Positions 51,164 through 60,085 of a stretch of 64,000 nucleotides of DNA are shown piece by piece. The translations under genes and the position numbers were made by a program. How positions within the stretch are numbered: the first letter of the stretch is position 1; every line of letters begins with the position of its first letter. The stretch covers positions 1-64,000 of the forward strand of contig NZ_BAABHF010000030.1 in NCBI RefSeq assembly GCF_039541955.1, in the 5' to 3' direction. The notes under the pieces were generated by a model, which saw nothing but the letters and a program-made list of their open reading frames with translations, was not told where the DNA came from and searched no databases. The stretch comes from Actinoallomurus oryzae. Its GTDB lineage: Bacteria; Actinomycetota; Actinomycetes; Streptosporangiales; Streptosporangiaceae.

Positions 51164-52169
51164 CTATTCCCGGCCCTGAAGCTGAAGGACGGGGATCCCG
51201 GCCCTCGCGGGCTGGGGTTCCTGTTTCTGTGGCGACTGCGCCCGAGGGGGCCCCGGGTGTCTGACGTCACCTCCACAGGCCGACACGGCAAGACCTGCCG
51301 CCAGGATGTTCTTTGCCGCGTTGATGTCCCTGTCGTGCAGGGTACGGCAGGACGGACAACGCCACGCCCGGGTGGAAAGCGGGAGTTCGACGAGCAGGTG
51401 TCCGCACGTCGAGCAGGTTTTGGAGCTGGGGTACCAGCGGTCGATCACGATCAGATGGCGACCGTGCCTGGCTGCTTTGTACTTCAGTTGGCGGCGGAAC
51501 TCTCCCCATCCGCAGTCGGAGATGGCTTTGGCGAGCCGCCGGTTACGGATCATGCCCTTGATGTTCAGGTCTTCGATCACGATGACGTCGTGGTCGCGGA
51601 CCAGGCGGGCACTGGTCTTGTGCAGGAAGTCCGTGCGGGACGCGGTGACCTTGCGGTGCGCGCGGGCCACCTTCGCCCTTGCCTTAGCCCGGTTGTTCGA
51701 TCCGGGTTGCTTGCGTGCCATGCGCCGCTGGTAGCGGGCCAGGTTACGTTCTCGTTTGGCCAGGCGGCGGGCATTGGCGATCTTGCCTCCGTCGGAGGTG
51801 ACCGCGAAGTCCTTGATGCCCAGGTCCACCCCGACGACCGCGCCGGTCGGGGGCGCCTGTTCAGGGCCTGGGACCTCGACGGCGAGGGAGACGTACCAGC
51901 GTCCGCACGGCTCACGCGAGACCGTCACCGACGTCGGCTCGATCGACGCGGGATCGACATCCGGCCAGGACCACACGACCTCCAGCGGTGTGTCCATCAT
52001 CTTGGCCAGATAAAGGCGGCCCTCCCGCCAGCGAAACGCCGACCGGGTGAAGGTCGCCGACTGCTTGCGCAATCTTGTTCCACACCAGACGTACGCAGCC
52101 GAACGTGCGGTTCAACATCGCCGCCTGCTCCTGGGTGGGGTAGGCCCGCACCTTGTAGCTCGTACGCAC
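51164..52169 (-). pseudogene. tnpB: IS200/IS605-type TnpB, frameshifted by an internal deletion
   Basis: The N-terminal frame (MRTSYKVRAYPTQEQAAMLNR, then FGCVRLVWNKI) stops matching at about 52070. The second frame continues with QSATFTRSAFRWREGRLYLA. The middle portion of the usual protein is missing at the joint, which also shifts the frame. RuvC-like acidic residues are intact (VGVDLGIKDF, VIEDLNI, HDRDINAAKN), as are the zinc cysteines (CSTC, CPSC). The gene is probably inactive. TnpB is an RNA-guided nuclease of IS605-group elements. Confidence 0.8.
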
Positions 52170-52240
52170 GTTCGAAAGTCTCGCAGTGCCCCAAGATCAG
52201 CAACGAGTAACGGAAGAACGGGATGGAAAGACGGCTATGA
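51164..52240 (-). mobile_element. Remnant IS605-group element carrying tnpB, ends uncertain
   Basis: The element abuts the SDR stop at its right end. A hairpin-rich right end with ggccctgaagctgaagg sits inside the tnpB 3' part. No TnpA transposase is seen, so it would need a partner in trans. The left end upstream of 52169 was not resolved. Confidence 0.5.
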
Positions 52241-52375
52241 ACGCTTCATGCCTGGAGTACCCGGCTTCGTCGGGCCAGCTCTTTCGGGGGCCGGATTTCC
52301 TCCCGGCCTCGAAGAACTGGGCCTCCTCCGAACTTATCGGTGAGTGGCGCGGATGAGTGCCGAGGGAATCGCCGC

Positions 52376-53179
52376 ATGAGCGCGGTCACGTTCGAGCGGC
52401 GGGACGGGGTGGCGGTGGTCACCCTAGCCCGGCCCGAGCGGCTCAACGCGGTCACGCCGGCGATGGTCGAGGAGCTTCTCGCGATCCTGGACCGGCTGGC
52501 CACCGACGTCGAGACCCGCGTGGTGGTGCTGACCGGTGCCGGGCGGGCCTTCACCGCCGGCATGGACGTCCGGGGCGACGGTCTCGGCTCCGGTGAGGAA
52601 GCCGAGGAGGGCCGGGTCGCGCGGGTCTACCGCGGCATGGCGCGCAGCGGCGAACTCATCCTCCGGCTGCGCGACATCCCGCAGCCGGTGATCGCCGCGC
52701 TGCACGGCCCGGTCGCCGGCATGGGCATGTCCATCGCCCTGGCCTGCGACCTGCGGGTCGCCGACCCGACGGCGACGTTCATCGCGCCGTTCCTCAAGCT
52801 CGGGTTCTCGGCGGGCGATCTCGGGCTCACCTGGCTGCTGCCCCGGCTGATCGGTGCCTCACGGGCCGCGGAGATCTTCTACCGGGCCCGTTCGGTCACC
52901 GCCGCGGAGGCGTACGACCTCGGCCTGCTCGCCACGCGGGCCGATGAGGGGGCCGACCTCGACGCCGCTCTCGAACTCGCCGCCGACCTGCTGAAACGCT
53001 CGCCGTTCGGGTTGCGGCATACCAAGGAGCTGCTGAACCTGTCCCTCGACACCTCGGGGCTGCGCGGTCACCTCGCGGTGGAGAACCGCACGCAGACCAT
53101 GGCCTTCCTCACCGAGGATCTGGCCGAGGGGCTCGCGGCCAGGATGGCCAAGCGCGAGCCGCACTTCCGCAACCGCTGA
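52376..53179 (+). CDS. Enoyl-CoA hydratase/isomerase family protein
   Basis: This 267-residue crotonase has VVVLTGAGRAFTAGMDV near residue 52 and IAALHGPVAGMGMSIALACD near residue 103 as oxyanion-hole segments. The substrate is probably an acyl-CoA. Glu at the usual catalytic positions is not obvious, so hydratase or isomerase cannot be decided. ATG at 52376 is chosen with GAGGGA upstream. It is the gene just past the IS remnant and on the opposite strand. Confidence 0.82.
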   Translation: MSAVTFERRDGVAVVTLARPERLNAVTPAMVEELLAILDRLATDVETRVVVLTGAGRAFTAGMDVRGDGLGSGEEAEEGRVARVYRGMARSGELILRLRDIPQPVIAALHGPVAGMGMSIALACDLRVADPTATFIAPFLKLGFSAGDLGLTWLLPRLIGASRAAEIFYRARSVTAAEAYDLGLLATRADEGADLDAALELAADLLKRSPFGLRHTKELLNLSLDTSGLRGHLAVENRTQTMAFLTEDLAEGLAARMAKREPHFRNR

Positions 53180-53263
53180 GCGTTCCGGCCCATCCGGGCG
53201 CGGGGCCGAGGTTCACGAGGGGCGCCACGCGGAGGTTCCCCGACGCCGCGCCACGGCGGAGAG

Positions 53264-53280
53264 CCGGCCGTACGGGCCGG
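53264..53280. terminator. Hairpin between convergent genes
   Basis: ccggcc and ggccgg pair around gtacg, between the crotonase gene and the cupin gene. Confidence 0.45.
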
Positions 53281-53289
53281 GGCGCCGGT

Positions 53290-53949
53290 TCAGACGCTGA
53301 AGTCGGCCGGGTCGAAGCCGGGGGAGACGACGCAGCTCACCAGCACCTCCTGGCCGGCCGCCGGCCGGGCGGACTGCCAGACGCCGCCCGGCACCAGCGC
53401 CTGCGGCACCTGGCCGCGCTCCAGGTCCGGGCCGAGCAGGACGGTGTTCTCCTCGGTCGGCGCGTCGCCGCGCGTCGTCAGCTCCAGCGGGCCTCCGCGG
53501 TGCCACAGCCACAGCTCGTCGGAGCGGACGACGTGCCACATCGACTCGTCGCCGACGCCGAGCAGGAAGTAGATGCCGGTTGCGGTGTCGCGCTCACCGC
53601 CGTGCGCCTGGAGCCGGGCCGCGGTCCGCCACGTCTCGCGGAACCAGCCGCCCTCCGGATGCGGCAGCAGGTCCAGCGCCTCGGCCACCGGGGGACGGGC
53701 GTGGAATCCGGTCACCCGGCCGCTCGGGTCGCGCCGGGCGTACCGCACCTCCTCGACCGTGGACCGGTTGACCGCACCGGGCAGCGGCACGCGGGAGAAG
53801 GGAACGACCAGCGCGATCACCTGACCGCCGGGGAAGGCGTCGTTGGCCAGCGCGACCGCGTCCTCCTCGGGGGAGTAGGCGGCGGACTCGTCGCGGAACG
53901 GCTGGTCCGGCTCGGCGCGCCAGGCGTCGAGCGTCGTGAGTAGCAGCAC
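53290..53949 (-). CDS. DUF952-like plus DUF985 cupin fusion protein
   Basis: This 219-residue protein has two parts. The first 80 residues (TTLDAWRAEP, PGGQVIALVVPFSRVP, VEEVRYARRD) resemble DUF952. From residue about 92 a DUF985 cupin starts with LLPHPEGGWFRETWR and includes SMWHVVRSDELWLWHRGG. DUF985 proteins bind metal in a small cupin; no reaction is assigned. DUF952 is linked to ADP-ribose-type folds in some families. The fused order is inferred and should be checked. The start is GTG at 53949. Confidence 0.65.
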   Translation of the reverse strand: MLLLTTLDAWRAEPDQPFRDESAAYSPEEDAVALANDAFPGGQVIALVVPFSRVPLPGAVNRSTVEEVRYARRDPSGRVTGFHARPPVAEALDLLPHPEGGWFRETWRTAARLQAHGGERDTATGIYFLLGVGDESMWHVVRSDELWLWHRGGPLELTTRGDAPTEENTVLLGPDLERGQVPQALVPGGVWQSARPAAGQEVLVSCVVSPGFDPADFSV

Positions 53950-54043
53950 ACGCCCAACCTAACGGCCCGTACGGCCGGCGCCCGGGCGCGCTGGTCCGGC
54001 GAGTCGCCCACCGGGCAAGGTCTCGCCATTAGAGAGAAGTGGG

Positions 54044-54063
54044 TTTAAGATACATCTCGTTTT
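54044..54063. promoter_or_regulatory. PadR-type operator, site C, overlapping a promoter
   Basis: TTTAAGATACATCTCGTTTT carries GATACATC at 54049-54056, related to sites A, B1 and B2. A TAAGAT -10-like hexamer (54046-54051) overlaps it. It lies 25 bases upstream of the DUF1707 start. Confidence 0.5.
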
Positions 54064-54087
54064 GCGGCCATGAAGGGGGATTCATCG

Positions 54088-54726
54088 ATGGAGCCGTACC
54101 GCGAGGCGAGCCCGCCCGCGCCGAGCCCGCCCGCGCCGAGCATGCCAACGTCGAGCATGCCCGCGTCGAGCATGCGCGCCTCCGACCAGGAGCGGGACGC
54201 GACCGTCCAGCGGCTGCAGGTCGCCTTCGCCGAGGGCCGCCTGGCCGACGTGGAGTTCGACGAGCGCATGCGCGCCGCGCTGGCCGCGCGTACCCACGGC
54301 GACCTCGACGCGCTGCTCACCGATCTGCCGGCCACCACCGCGCCGGTCGCGGGGCCTCCGGCCGCCCCGGCGCCCGCCCGGATGCCCAAGCCGGGCCGTA
54401 GCGCGGTCGCGTACAAGAACAGCGTGCGGTACGCCGGCCGCTGGCGGGTGCCGGGCACCTTCCGCGCGATCGTCTACAAGGGCAGCGGGGTGATCGACCT
54501 GCGGGCCGCCGAGCTCACCGAGCCGGTCACCGTGATCCGCGCGGTCGCCTACAAGTCCGACATCGAGATCATCGTGCCGCCGGGCGTCCGGGTCGAGGTG
54601 AACGGCTTCGGCGCCACCCGCGACGAGGACTGGAGCGGCGACCTGCCCGCCGACGCGCCGCTCGTGTACGTACGCGCGCTCGCCTACAAGGGGCTCGTCG
54701 AGACCCGCACGATGCCCCGCCGCTGA
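54088..54726 (+). CDS. DUF1707 domain protein with envelope-stress-type C-terminal domain
   Basis: This 212-residue protein has a DUF1707 domain (MRASDQERDATVQRLQVAF, then ADVEFDERMRAAL) after a Pro/Ser-rich N-terminal extension with SMP-type repeats. A C-terminal beta-rich domain follows with IVYKGSGVIDLRAAEL and IIVPPGVRVEVNGFG. Start codon choice is uncertain: ATG at 54088 follows GGGGG, and ATG at 54172 gives the standard DUF1707 start. A PadR-like site lies just upstream. A DUF4097-padR operon is elsewhere in the window. Confidence 0.75.
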   Translation: MEPYREASPPAPSPPAPSMPTSSMPASSMRASDQERDATVQRLQVAFAEGRLADVEFDERMRAALAARTHGDLDALLTDLPATTAPVAGPPAAPAPARMPKPGRSAVAYKNSVRYAGRWRVPGTFRAIVYKGSGVIDLRAAELTEPVTVIRAVAYKSDIEIIVPPGVRVEVNGFGATRDEDWSGDLPADAPLVYVRALAYKGLVETRTMPRR

Positions 54727-54826
54727 CCTCGGACGCGCGTCAAGCGACGGGCCGGCAGGAGTAAAGCGCGCGGCAGCGGGGACGCAGGGAAAGGACGATC
54801 CCTCTCGACTCCTGGGAGTGAAGCCG

Positions 54827-55663
54827 ATGCGCATCCGCTTGAGCGCGGTCGTCCTCACCGGGACCGGCTCGGCGTTACTGCTGGTCGCGGCGATCGCCGG
54901 TCAGGCCACCCACGTCTCCACCACCCCCAAGGCCGTCCCCAAGGCCGCTCCCAGGGCCGCGGCGAAGGCCGCACCCAGGGCACCCGCACGGAGCGCTCCG
55001 GCGCGGAACACCACCGTGGACGGCGGCCCGGCCACGACCCCGATCCCGCGTGCCGGGGCCGCCGGGCCGACGCTCCGCCGGGGCGACCACGGCGCGGAGG
55101 TGAAGGCGCTCCAGCAGCGGCTCGTGGACCTCGGCTACGACCCCGGCAGCGCCGACGGGAGGTGGGGGCCGGCGACGAGTTTCGCCGTCTGGGCGTTCCA
55201 GAAGGTCAACCACATCAAGCCCGCGTCGCGGACGAGCGCGCGGTTCTGGAGCGCGTTCGCGGCGCCGCGGACGCCCAAGCCGCTCGTGCCGCGCGGCGCC
55301 GGCGACCGGGCCGAGGTCGACGTCAAGCACCAGCTCCTCTACGTCTACAAGAACGGCCGCCTCGTGCTGACGAGCCACATCTCCTCAGGGTCGGAGCAGT
55401 ACTACTCCTCGCAGGGGCACACCGGGTTCGCGCACACGCCGCGCGGGAACTTCCGGGTGTACCGCAAGGCCTCCGGCTGGGAGACCTCGCCGCTGGGCAC
55501 GCTCTACAAGGCCAACTACTTCGACGGCGGGTACGCCATCCACGGCGAGCCCTCGGTGCCGCTGCGGCCGGCGTCCCACGGATGCGTACGGGTGCCGATG
55601 AGCACGTCGACGATCGTGGCGAAGCTGCTGCCGATCGGCACGCGCGTCTACGTCCGCGGCTGA
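54827..55663 (+). CDS. L,D-transpeptidase with peptidoglycan-binding domain
   Basis: This 278-residue secreted protein has an N-terminal signal-like helix (LTGTGSALLLVAAIAGQAT), a Lys/Ala/Pro-rich linker, a PG_binding_1 domain (LRRGDHGAEVKALQQRLVDL), and a YkuD domain with the catalytic cysteine in SHGCVRVP and AIHGEPSVPL. It crosslinks or modifies peptidoglycan stems outside the membrane. ATG at 54827 follows GGGAG by 8 bases. The luciferase-like gene follows 7 bases after its stop. Confidence 0.88.
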   Translation: MRIRLSAVVLTGTGSALLLVAAIAGQATHVSTTPKAVPKAAPRAAAKAAPRAPARSAPARNTTVDGGPATTPIPRAGAAGPTLRRGDHGAEVKALQQRLVDLGYDPGSADGRWGPATSFAVWAFQKVNHIKPASRTSARFWSAFAAPRTPKPLVPRGAGDRAEVDVKHQLLYVYKNGRLVLTSHISSGSEQYYSSQGHTGFAHTPRGNFRVYRKASGWETSPLGTLYKANYFDGGYAIHGEPSVPLRPASHGCVRVPMSTSTIVAKLLPIGTRVYVRG

Positions 55664-55670
55664 TCCGCCG

Positions 55671-56654
55671 ATGCGGATCGGGCTCTTCCTGCCGGCGGCG
55701 CAGTTCCCCGGCCAGTCGCACGCCGAGGTGCTCGCCCGTACGGTCGAGGCGGCCGTCGAGGCCGAGCGGGCCGGGTTCGACGGCGTCTGGTTCGCCGAGC
55801 ACCACTTCATGTCCTACGGCGTCTGCCCCTCGGCGGTGACCCTCGCCGCGTACGTCCTGGGGCGCACGAGCCGGATCACGGTCGGCACCGCCGTCAGCGT
55901 GCTGTCCAACCAGCACCCGGTGGCGCTCGCCGAGCAGGCCGCGCTGCTCGACCAGGTCGGCCGGGGACGGTTCCGGCTCGGGGTCGGGCGCGGCGGCCCC
56001 TGGGTGGACCTGGAGGTCTTCGGCACCGGGCTGGCGCGGTACGAGTCCGGTTTCGCCGAGAGCCTGGACCTGCTGCTCGCCGCGCTGACCGAGGAGCGGG
56101 TCGCGGGCACCGCGACCTTCCCGTTCCGCGAGGTGCCCGTCGTGCCGCGCCCGCTCACCGGACCGCCCGTCGTCGTGGCCTGCACCTCCGCCGCGACGGC
56201 CGAGCTGGCCGCGCGGCGCGGGCTGCCGATGCTGCTCGGCATGCACGCCGCCGACGAGGACAAGCGCGCCATGGTCGAGCACTACGCACGGTACGGCCCG
56301 GCGAGACCCGGTCACCTGGCGGCCGGCGTCGCCCATGTCGCGGACACGCGCGCCGAGGCGCAGCGGGCGCTGCGGACGGCGATGCCGCGCTGGCTCGGGC
56401 CGGGCCTGGCCGGGTACGTCCCGGTCGACGGCCGTCCGCGCCGGCCCCGCGATCCGGAGGAGTACGCCGCGCTGCTGTGCCGGATCCATCCGGTCGGCAC
56501 CGCGGAAGACTGCGTCGCGACGCTGACGGCGACCGCGGAGCGTACGGGTGTCGACCACTTCGTCCTCATGGCCGATGGCACCGGTGATCCGGTGTTGACC
56601 AGGGAGAACATCCGTCGTCTGGGTGCGGAGGTGCTGCCGCGGCTCCGCGGGTGA
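55671..56654 (+). CDS. LLM-class flavin-dependent oxidoreductase
   Basis: This 327-residue TIM-barrel protein of the bacterial luciferase-like family has the start RIGLFLPAAQFPGQSHAEVL and EHHFMSYG, VGTAVSVLSNQHPVALAEQAALLDQ, and RFRLGVGRGG. Either FMN or F420 could be the cofactor. The substrate is unknown. It lies 7 bases after the L,D-transpeptidase gene, so the two are probably co-transcribed. Confidence 0.82.
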   Translation: MRIGLFLPAAQFPGQSHAEVLARTVEAAVEAERAGFDGVWFAEHHFMSYGVCPSAVTLAAYVLGRTSRITVGTAVSVLSNQHPVALAEQAALLDQVGRGRFRLGVGRGGPWVDLEVFGTGLARYESGFAESLDLLLAALTEERVAGTATFPFREVPVVPRPLTGPPVVVACTSAATAELAARRGLPMLLGMHAADEDKRAMVEHYARYGPARPGHLAAGVAHVADTRAEAQRALRTAMPRWLGPGLAGYVPVDGRPRRPRDPEEYAALLCRIHPVGTAEDCVATLTATAERTGVDHFVLMADGTGDPVLTRENIRRLGAEVLPRLRG

Positions 56655-56775
56655 GCGCGCCCGCGAACGGACCGGCCGTAAATGGGTGCCGGACATGCGC
56701 CCTTACCGCCCTCATCGCGCGCCGAAGCAGGGTTTGATGGTCCTCTGCACGGGACGTTTCAACGAGAGGGTCAGC

Positions 56776-59520
56776 GTGAGCACGACCGGCAACGGCGCCT
56801 CCTCCCCTGGGGACTTCTTCGGCGGCGGTGCCGCCTCGGAGCGATCCGGGCCCGCCGCGGGGCCGCCGCCGAGCGGCCGGAACGAGCGTCGCCGGATCAC
56901 CGAGCGGCTGGCCGAGGCCGCCGACGCCCTCGAGACCTCACGCCTGCGCGGCATGCCGAACACCTCGCCCTGGCAGCGGTCGAACGCCGTGTGGCACCAG
57001 GCGGGCATCGACTGGAGCCGCGCCGAGACCAAGCCGCGGCCGTCCCGACCGGCGGCGAGCGCTCCCGCGCCCGCCGCGCCGCCCACGGCCCCGCACTACC
57101 CGGTGCCGCAGCCGCGCCCGCCGGCCGAGCCGGCCGCTCCGGCTACAGCTCCGGCCACCGGCCCGGCCACCGGTCCGCGTGACGCCGCGTCCGCCGACGC
57201 GGAGCCGTGGGCGCCCTCGAAGCGGCGCCGGCGCCTTCCCTCCGGGCAGGGGCTTCCGCTGCGGGCGATCGCCGTCGGCGTCGTGGCCGTGCTGGTCGTC
57301 GGCGGCGGGGCGTACCTGCTGTTCGGCCGAGGCGGCGGCGGGAAGAAGCAGGACGGCGGCACGCCCGCGGTCGCGGCCGACCGGCTGTTCGCGCTCGATC
57401 CTGCGGCGGCCACCGGCGGCCGGGTGCACACGCTCGACGGCGTGGCGTCCGGCGGCACCACGACCGTGGCGTTCGGCTCCGAGCAGGGCGGTGTCTACTC
57501 GCGGGCGCAGTTCCTGACCTCGGCCGACGGCGGCCGCACGTGGAAGCTGGCGAAGGTGCGCGCGGCCGACGGCGGCGACCCGCCGCAGGGGGAGTACCCC
57601 GGGCTGCTCGCCGGCGGCAACGGCAAGTGGGCCGCGCTGGGCGCCACCCGTGACGGCGTCGTCGGATGGACGAGCACCGACGCGCGCACCTGGACGCGCC
57701 GGCCGCCGGCCGGCGCCTTCGGCCCGGGCGACCAGGTCCGGCGGCTGGCCCGTACGGCCTCGGGGTTCGTCGCCGTGGGCACCGCCACCGTCCACGGCGG
57801 CACGCAGGCCGTGATCTGGACCTCCGCCGACGGCACCACGTGGACGCGGCTCGGCGGCGACCGGTTCGAGCCGCCGTCCGGCGGCACCGCCGTGAGCCTG
57901 TCGGACGTCGCGGCGCACGGCGACGTCGTCGTGGCGCACGGCCGGGTGCGCACCACCAAGACCGTCACCCGCCGGGTCAGGGGGAAGCGGCGCAAGACGC
58001 ACCGCACCGCGGAGAGCGAGGCGTTCTGGCGGTCGCCCGACGGCGGCCGCACCTGGGCGCGGCTCACGGTCCCGCAGGGCCAGGGCTCGTCCGGTGACGT
58101 CGTGGGCGTCGTCGCCACCCAGACCGGCTTCTTCGCCGCGCGGGAGGCCTCGCGCACGAGCGGCCGCAAGAGGAAGAAGAAGACCACCGCGTACGGCGCG
58201 TTCTTCGGCTCCGCGGACGGCAAGAACTGGGCGGCGGCCGGCACTCTCGCGGTCACCGGGTACTCCCGGATCGGCCTGGTGCGCGGCACCGACAACGGCC
58301 TGACGGTCCTCGTGCCCGTCAAGGGCGGAAAGACCGCCGTCATGACCAGCGGCGACGCCAAGACCTGGCGGCACGTGGGCGACCTGGCGGGCGGCCGTAC
58401 GCTCACCGGCGCCGCGCTCACCCCGCAGGGCCCGGTCGTGTCCGGGCGGAGCGACGACGGCGGCGCGTACCTGACGATGGCGGGCGTGGGCGACGTCAAC
58501 CTGGCCGCGATCCCCGACGCGGTGCACCCGGAGCGCACGGTCGACGGCGTCGTGTCCGACGCGGGCCGGGTCGTCGCGGTCGGCAGCACGAACGGCCGCG
58601 CGGCGCTGTGGACCTCGGCGGACGCCGCCACGTGGACGCGCGCCAAGCTCCCGGCGTCCAAGGACACCGGTCAGCAGCGGCTCGTCGACGCGGTCCACGG
58701 CGGGCCGGGCTGGCTGGCCGTCGGTGGCACCGGCTCGCACCCGCTGGTGCTGACGTCGGGCGACACCGTCACCTGGCAGCCGGCGCCGGGCCGGACGCTT
58801 GGCGGTGACCTGGTGCCGTCCGCGGCGGCGGCGAGCGGCTCGGCGTACGTGGTCGTCGGCACCCAGGGCGGCACGAGCGCCGCCGCGTGGACCTCGGCGG
58901 ACCTGAAGTCCTGGACCCATGGCGCGAGTGCGGGCAAGGACGACCTGACCGGCGACCGCGACGCGCCGAAGTGGATGAGCGACGTGGCCGCCGGGCCGAA
59001 CGGCTTCGTGGCGGTCGGCGGCCAGACGAAGAACAAGGTGTCGCAGCCCGCGCTGTGGACCTCACCGGACGGCCGGCGGTGGACCCTGTCGGCGGCGGCG
59101 CCCGCGCTGCCGAACGGCACCACGCAGGGCTCGCTGACGAAGGTGGTGGCGCGGGGCGCGGTGCTCGTGGCCACCGGGGTTGCCGGGGCGTACGCCTTCG
59201 CGTCGGTCTCCGCCGACGGCGGGCGCACCTGGCAGCCGACGGCGCTGCCCGGGGCGGCGCCGGGTACCCGCGTCACGGCGGCCACCGCCACGTCGCGCGG
59301 GTTCGTGCTCGCCGGCACGGCCGGATCGGACGTCGCGACGTGGTCCTCGGCGGACGGCCGGACGTGGCGCGCCACACGGCCGCACGGCCTCGGGCTCGAC
59401 GGACCTGGCGTCCAGGAGCTCGACGGCCTGACGGTCCTGGGGGCGAATCTCCTGGCGGTCGGCTTCACCGGCGACTATCGCACCGACGGACCCACGCTCT
59501 GGCGCACGCCGATGCCCTGA
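56776..59520 (+). CDS. Large membrane-anchored Asp-box propeller protein
   Basis: This 914-residue protein has a Pro/Ala-rich cytosolic N-terminus, one membrane helix at about residue 170-186 (AIAVGVVAVLVVGGGAYLLF), and a long extracellular part with sialidase-type Asp-box repeats (SADGGRTW, SADGTTW, SPDGGRTW, SADGRTW). The repeats number at least ten by eye. This points to a beta-propeller. No catalytic site is evident, so a binding or scaffold role is more likely. GTG at 56776 follows GAGAGGG. Confidence 0.82.
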   Translation: MSTTGNGASSPGDFFGGGAASERSGPAAGPPPSGRNERRRITERLAEAADALETSRLRGMPNTSPWQRSNAVWHQAGIDWSRAETKPRPSRPAASAPAPAAPPTAPHYPVPQPRPPAEPAAPATAPATGPATGPRDAASADAEPWAPSKRRRRLPSGQGLPLRAIAVGVVAVLVVGGGAYLLFGRGGGGKKQDGGTPAVAADRLFALDPAAATGGRVHTLDGVASGGTTTVAFGSEQGGVYSRAQFLTSADGGRTWKLAKVRAADGGDPPQGEYPGLLAGGNGKWAALGATRDGVVGWTSTDARTWTRRPPAGAFGPGDQVRRLARTASGFVAVGTATVHGGTQAVIWTSADGTTWTRLGGDRFEPPSGGTAVSLSDVAAHGDVVVAHGRVRTTKTVTRRVRGKRRKTHRTAESEAFWRSPDGGRTWARLTVPQGQGSSGDVVGVVATQTGFFAAREASRTSGRKRKKKTTAYGAFFGSADGKNWAAAGTLAVTGYSRIGLVRGTDNGLTVLVPVKGGKTAVMTSGDAKTWRHVGDLAGGRTLTGAALTPQGPVVSGRSDDGGAYLTMAGVGDVNLAAIPDAVHPERTVDGVVSDAGRVVAVGSTNGRAALWTSADAATWTRAKLPASKDTGQQRLVDAVHGGPGWLAVGGTGSHPLVLTSGDTVTWQPAPGRTLGGDLVPSAAAASGSAYVVVGTQGGTSAAAWTSADLKSWTHGASAGKDDLTGDRDAPKWMSDVAAGPNGFVAVGGQTKNKVSQPALWTSPDGRRWTLSAAAPALPNGTTQGSLTKVVARGAVLVATGVAGAYAFASVSADGGRTWQPTALPGAAPGTRVTAATATSRGFVLAGTAGSDVATWSSADGRTWRATRPHGLGLDGPGVQELDGLTVLGANLLAVGFTGDYRTDGPTLWRTPMP

Positions 59521-59540
59521 GAATCGAGGCCGGAAATGGA

Positions 59541-59578
59541 CTTCGCGGTCGCATTCCTTGATCGGAGCGACCGCGAAG
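59541..59578. terminator. Bidirectional terminator
   Basis: cttcgcggtcg and cgaccgcgaag pair perfectly (11 bp, 16-base loop) between convergent genes. Confidence 0.7.
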
Positions 59579-59610
59579 CCGGGGGATGTCAGGCCGGTTG
59601 ACGTGGGGAT

Positions 59611-59787
59611 TCAGTGGACGTTGAGATTCACGCCGAGGAGGACGAGGAACCACAGGAAGATCGCGAGCAGCGCGCTGAACACCTGCTTCAGCAGGCCGAG
59701 GGTGATGTAGTCGCGGTCCCAGGCCACGAAGATGCCAATCAATATATAGATCAGGCCGACAAAGCTGATTCCGCCCCGTATCCGCAT
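59611..59787 (-). CDS. Small two-helix membrane protein
   Basis: This 58-residue protein reads MRIRGGISFVGLIYILIGIF then has a short polar hinge (AWDRDY) and a second helix LLAIFLWFLVLLGVNLNVH. It matches a small actinobacterial membrane family with no known role. ATG at 59787 follows AAGGAGG perfectly, 5 bases upstream. Confidence 0.75.
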   Translation of the reverse strand: MRIRGGISFVGLIYILIGIFVAWDRDYITLGLLKQVFSALLAIFLWFLVLLGVNLNVH

Positions 59788-60085
59788 TGGGACCTCCTTG
59801 GGCTTGTTCGAACGCTCGCCAGATGCCCGATGGACGGCATTCAAAACTTTTGCCCGATAATGCGGCGGCTGCCGTGTAGCACCGGTACCGTGCGAAGCGA
59901 TGTAACAGGCAGGTCACCGCATGCGGATGATCGGGCGTTCCGGTTCGGAGCGCTCGTCACGGCGAGACACCCGGCCGCCTCTCGTGCGGAGCAGCGGGTG
60001 TCGCGAAGGGGCGGCCGGCGGCTCGGCAGCGCACGCCGGCCGCCCTCCTCGTTTCCGTCGCCGACGGTCCCGTACGGGGTGTCTC

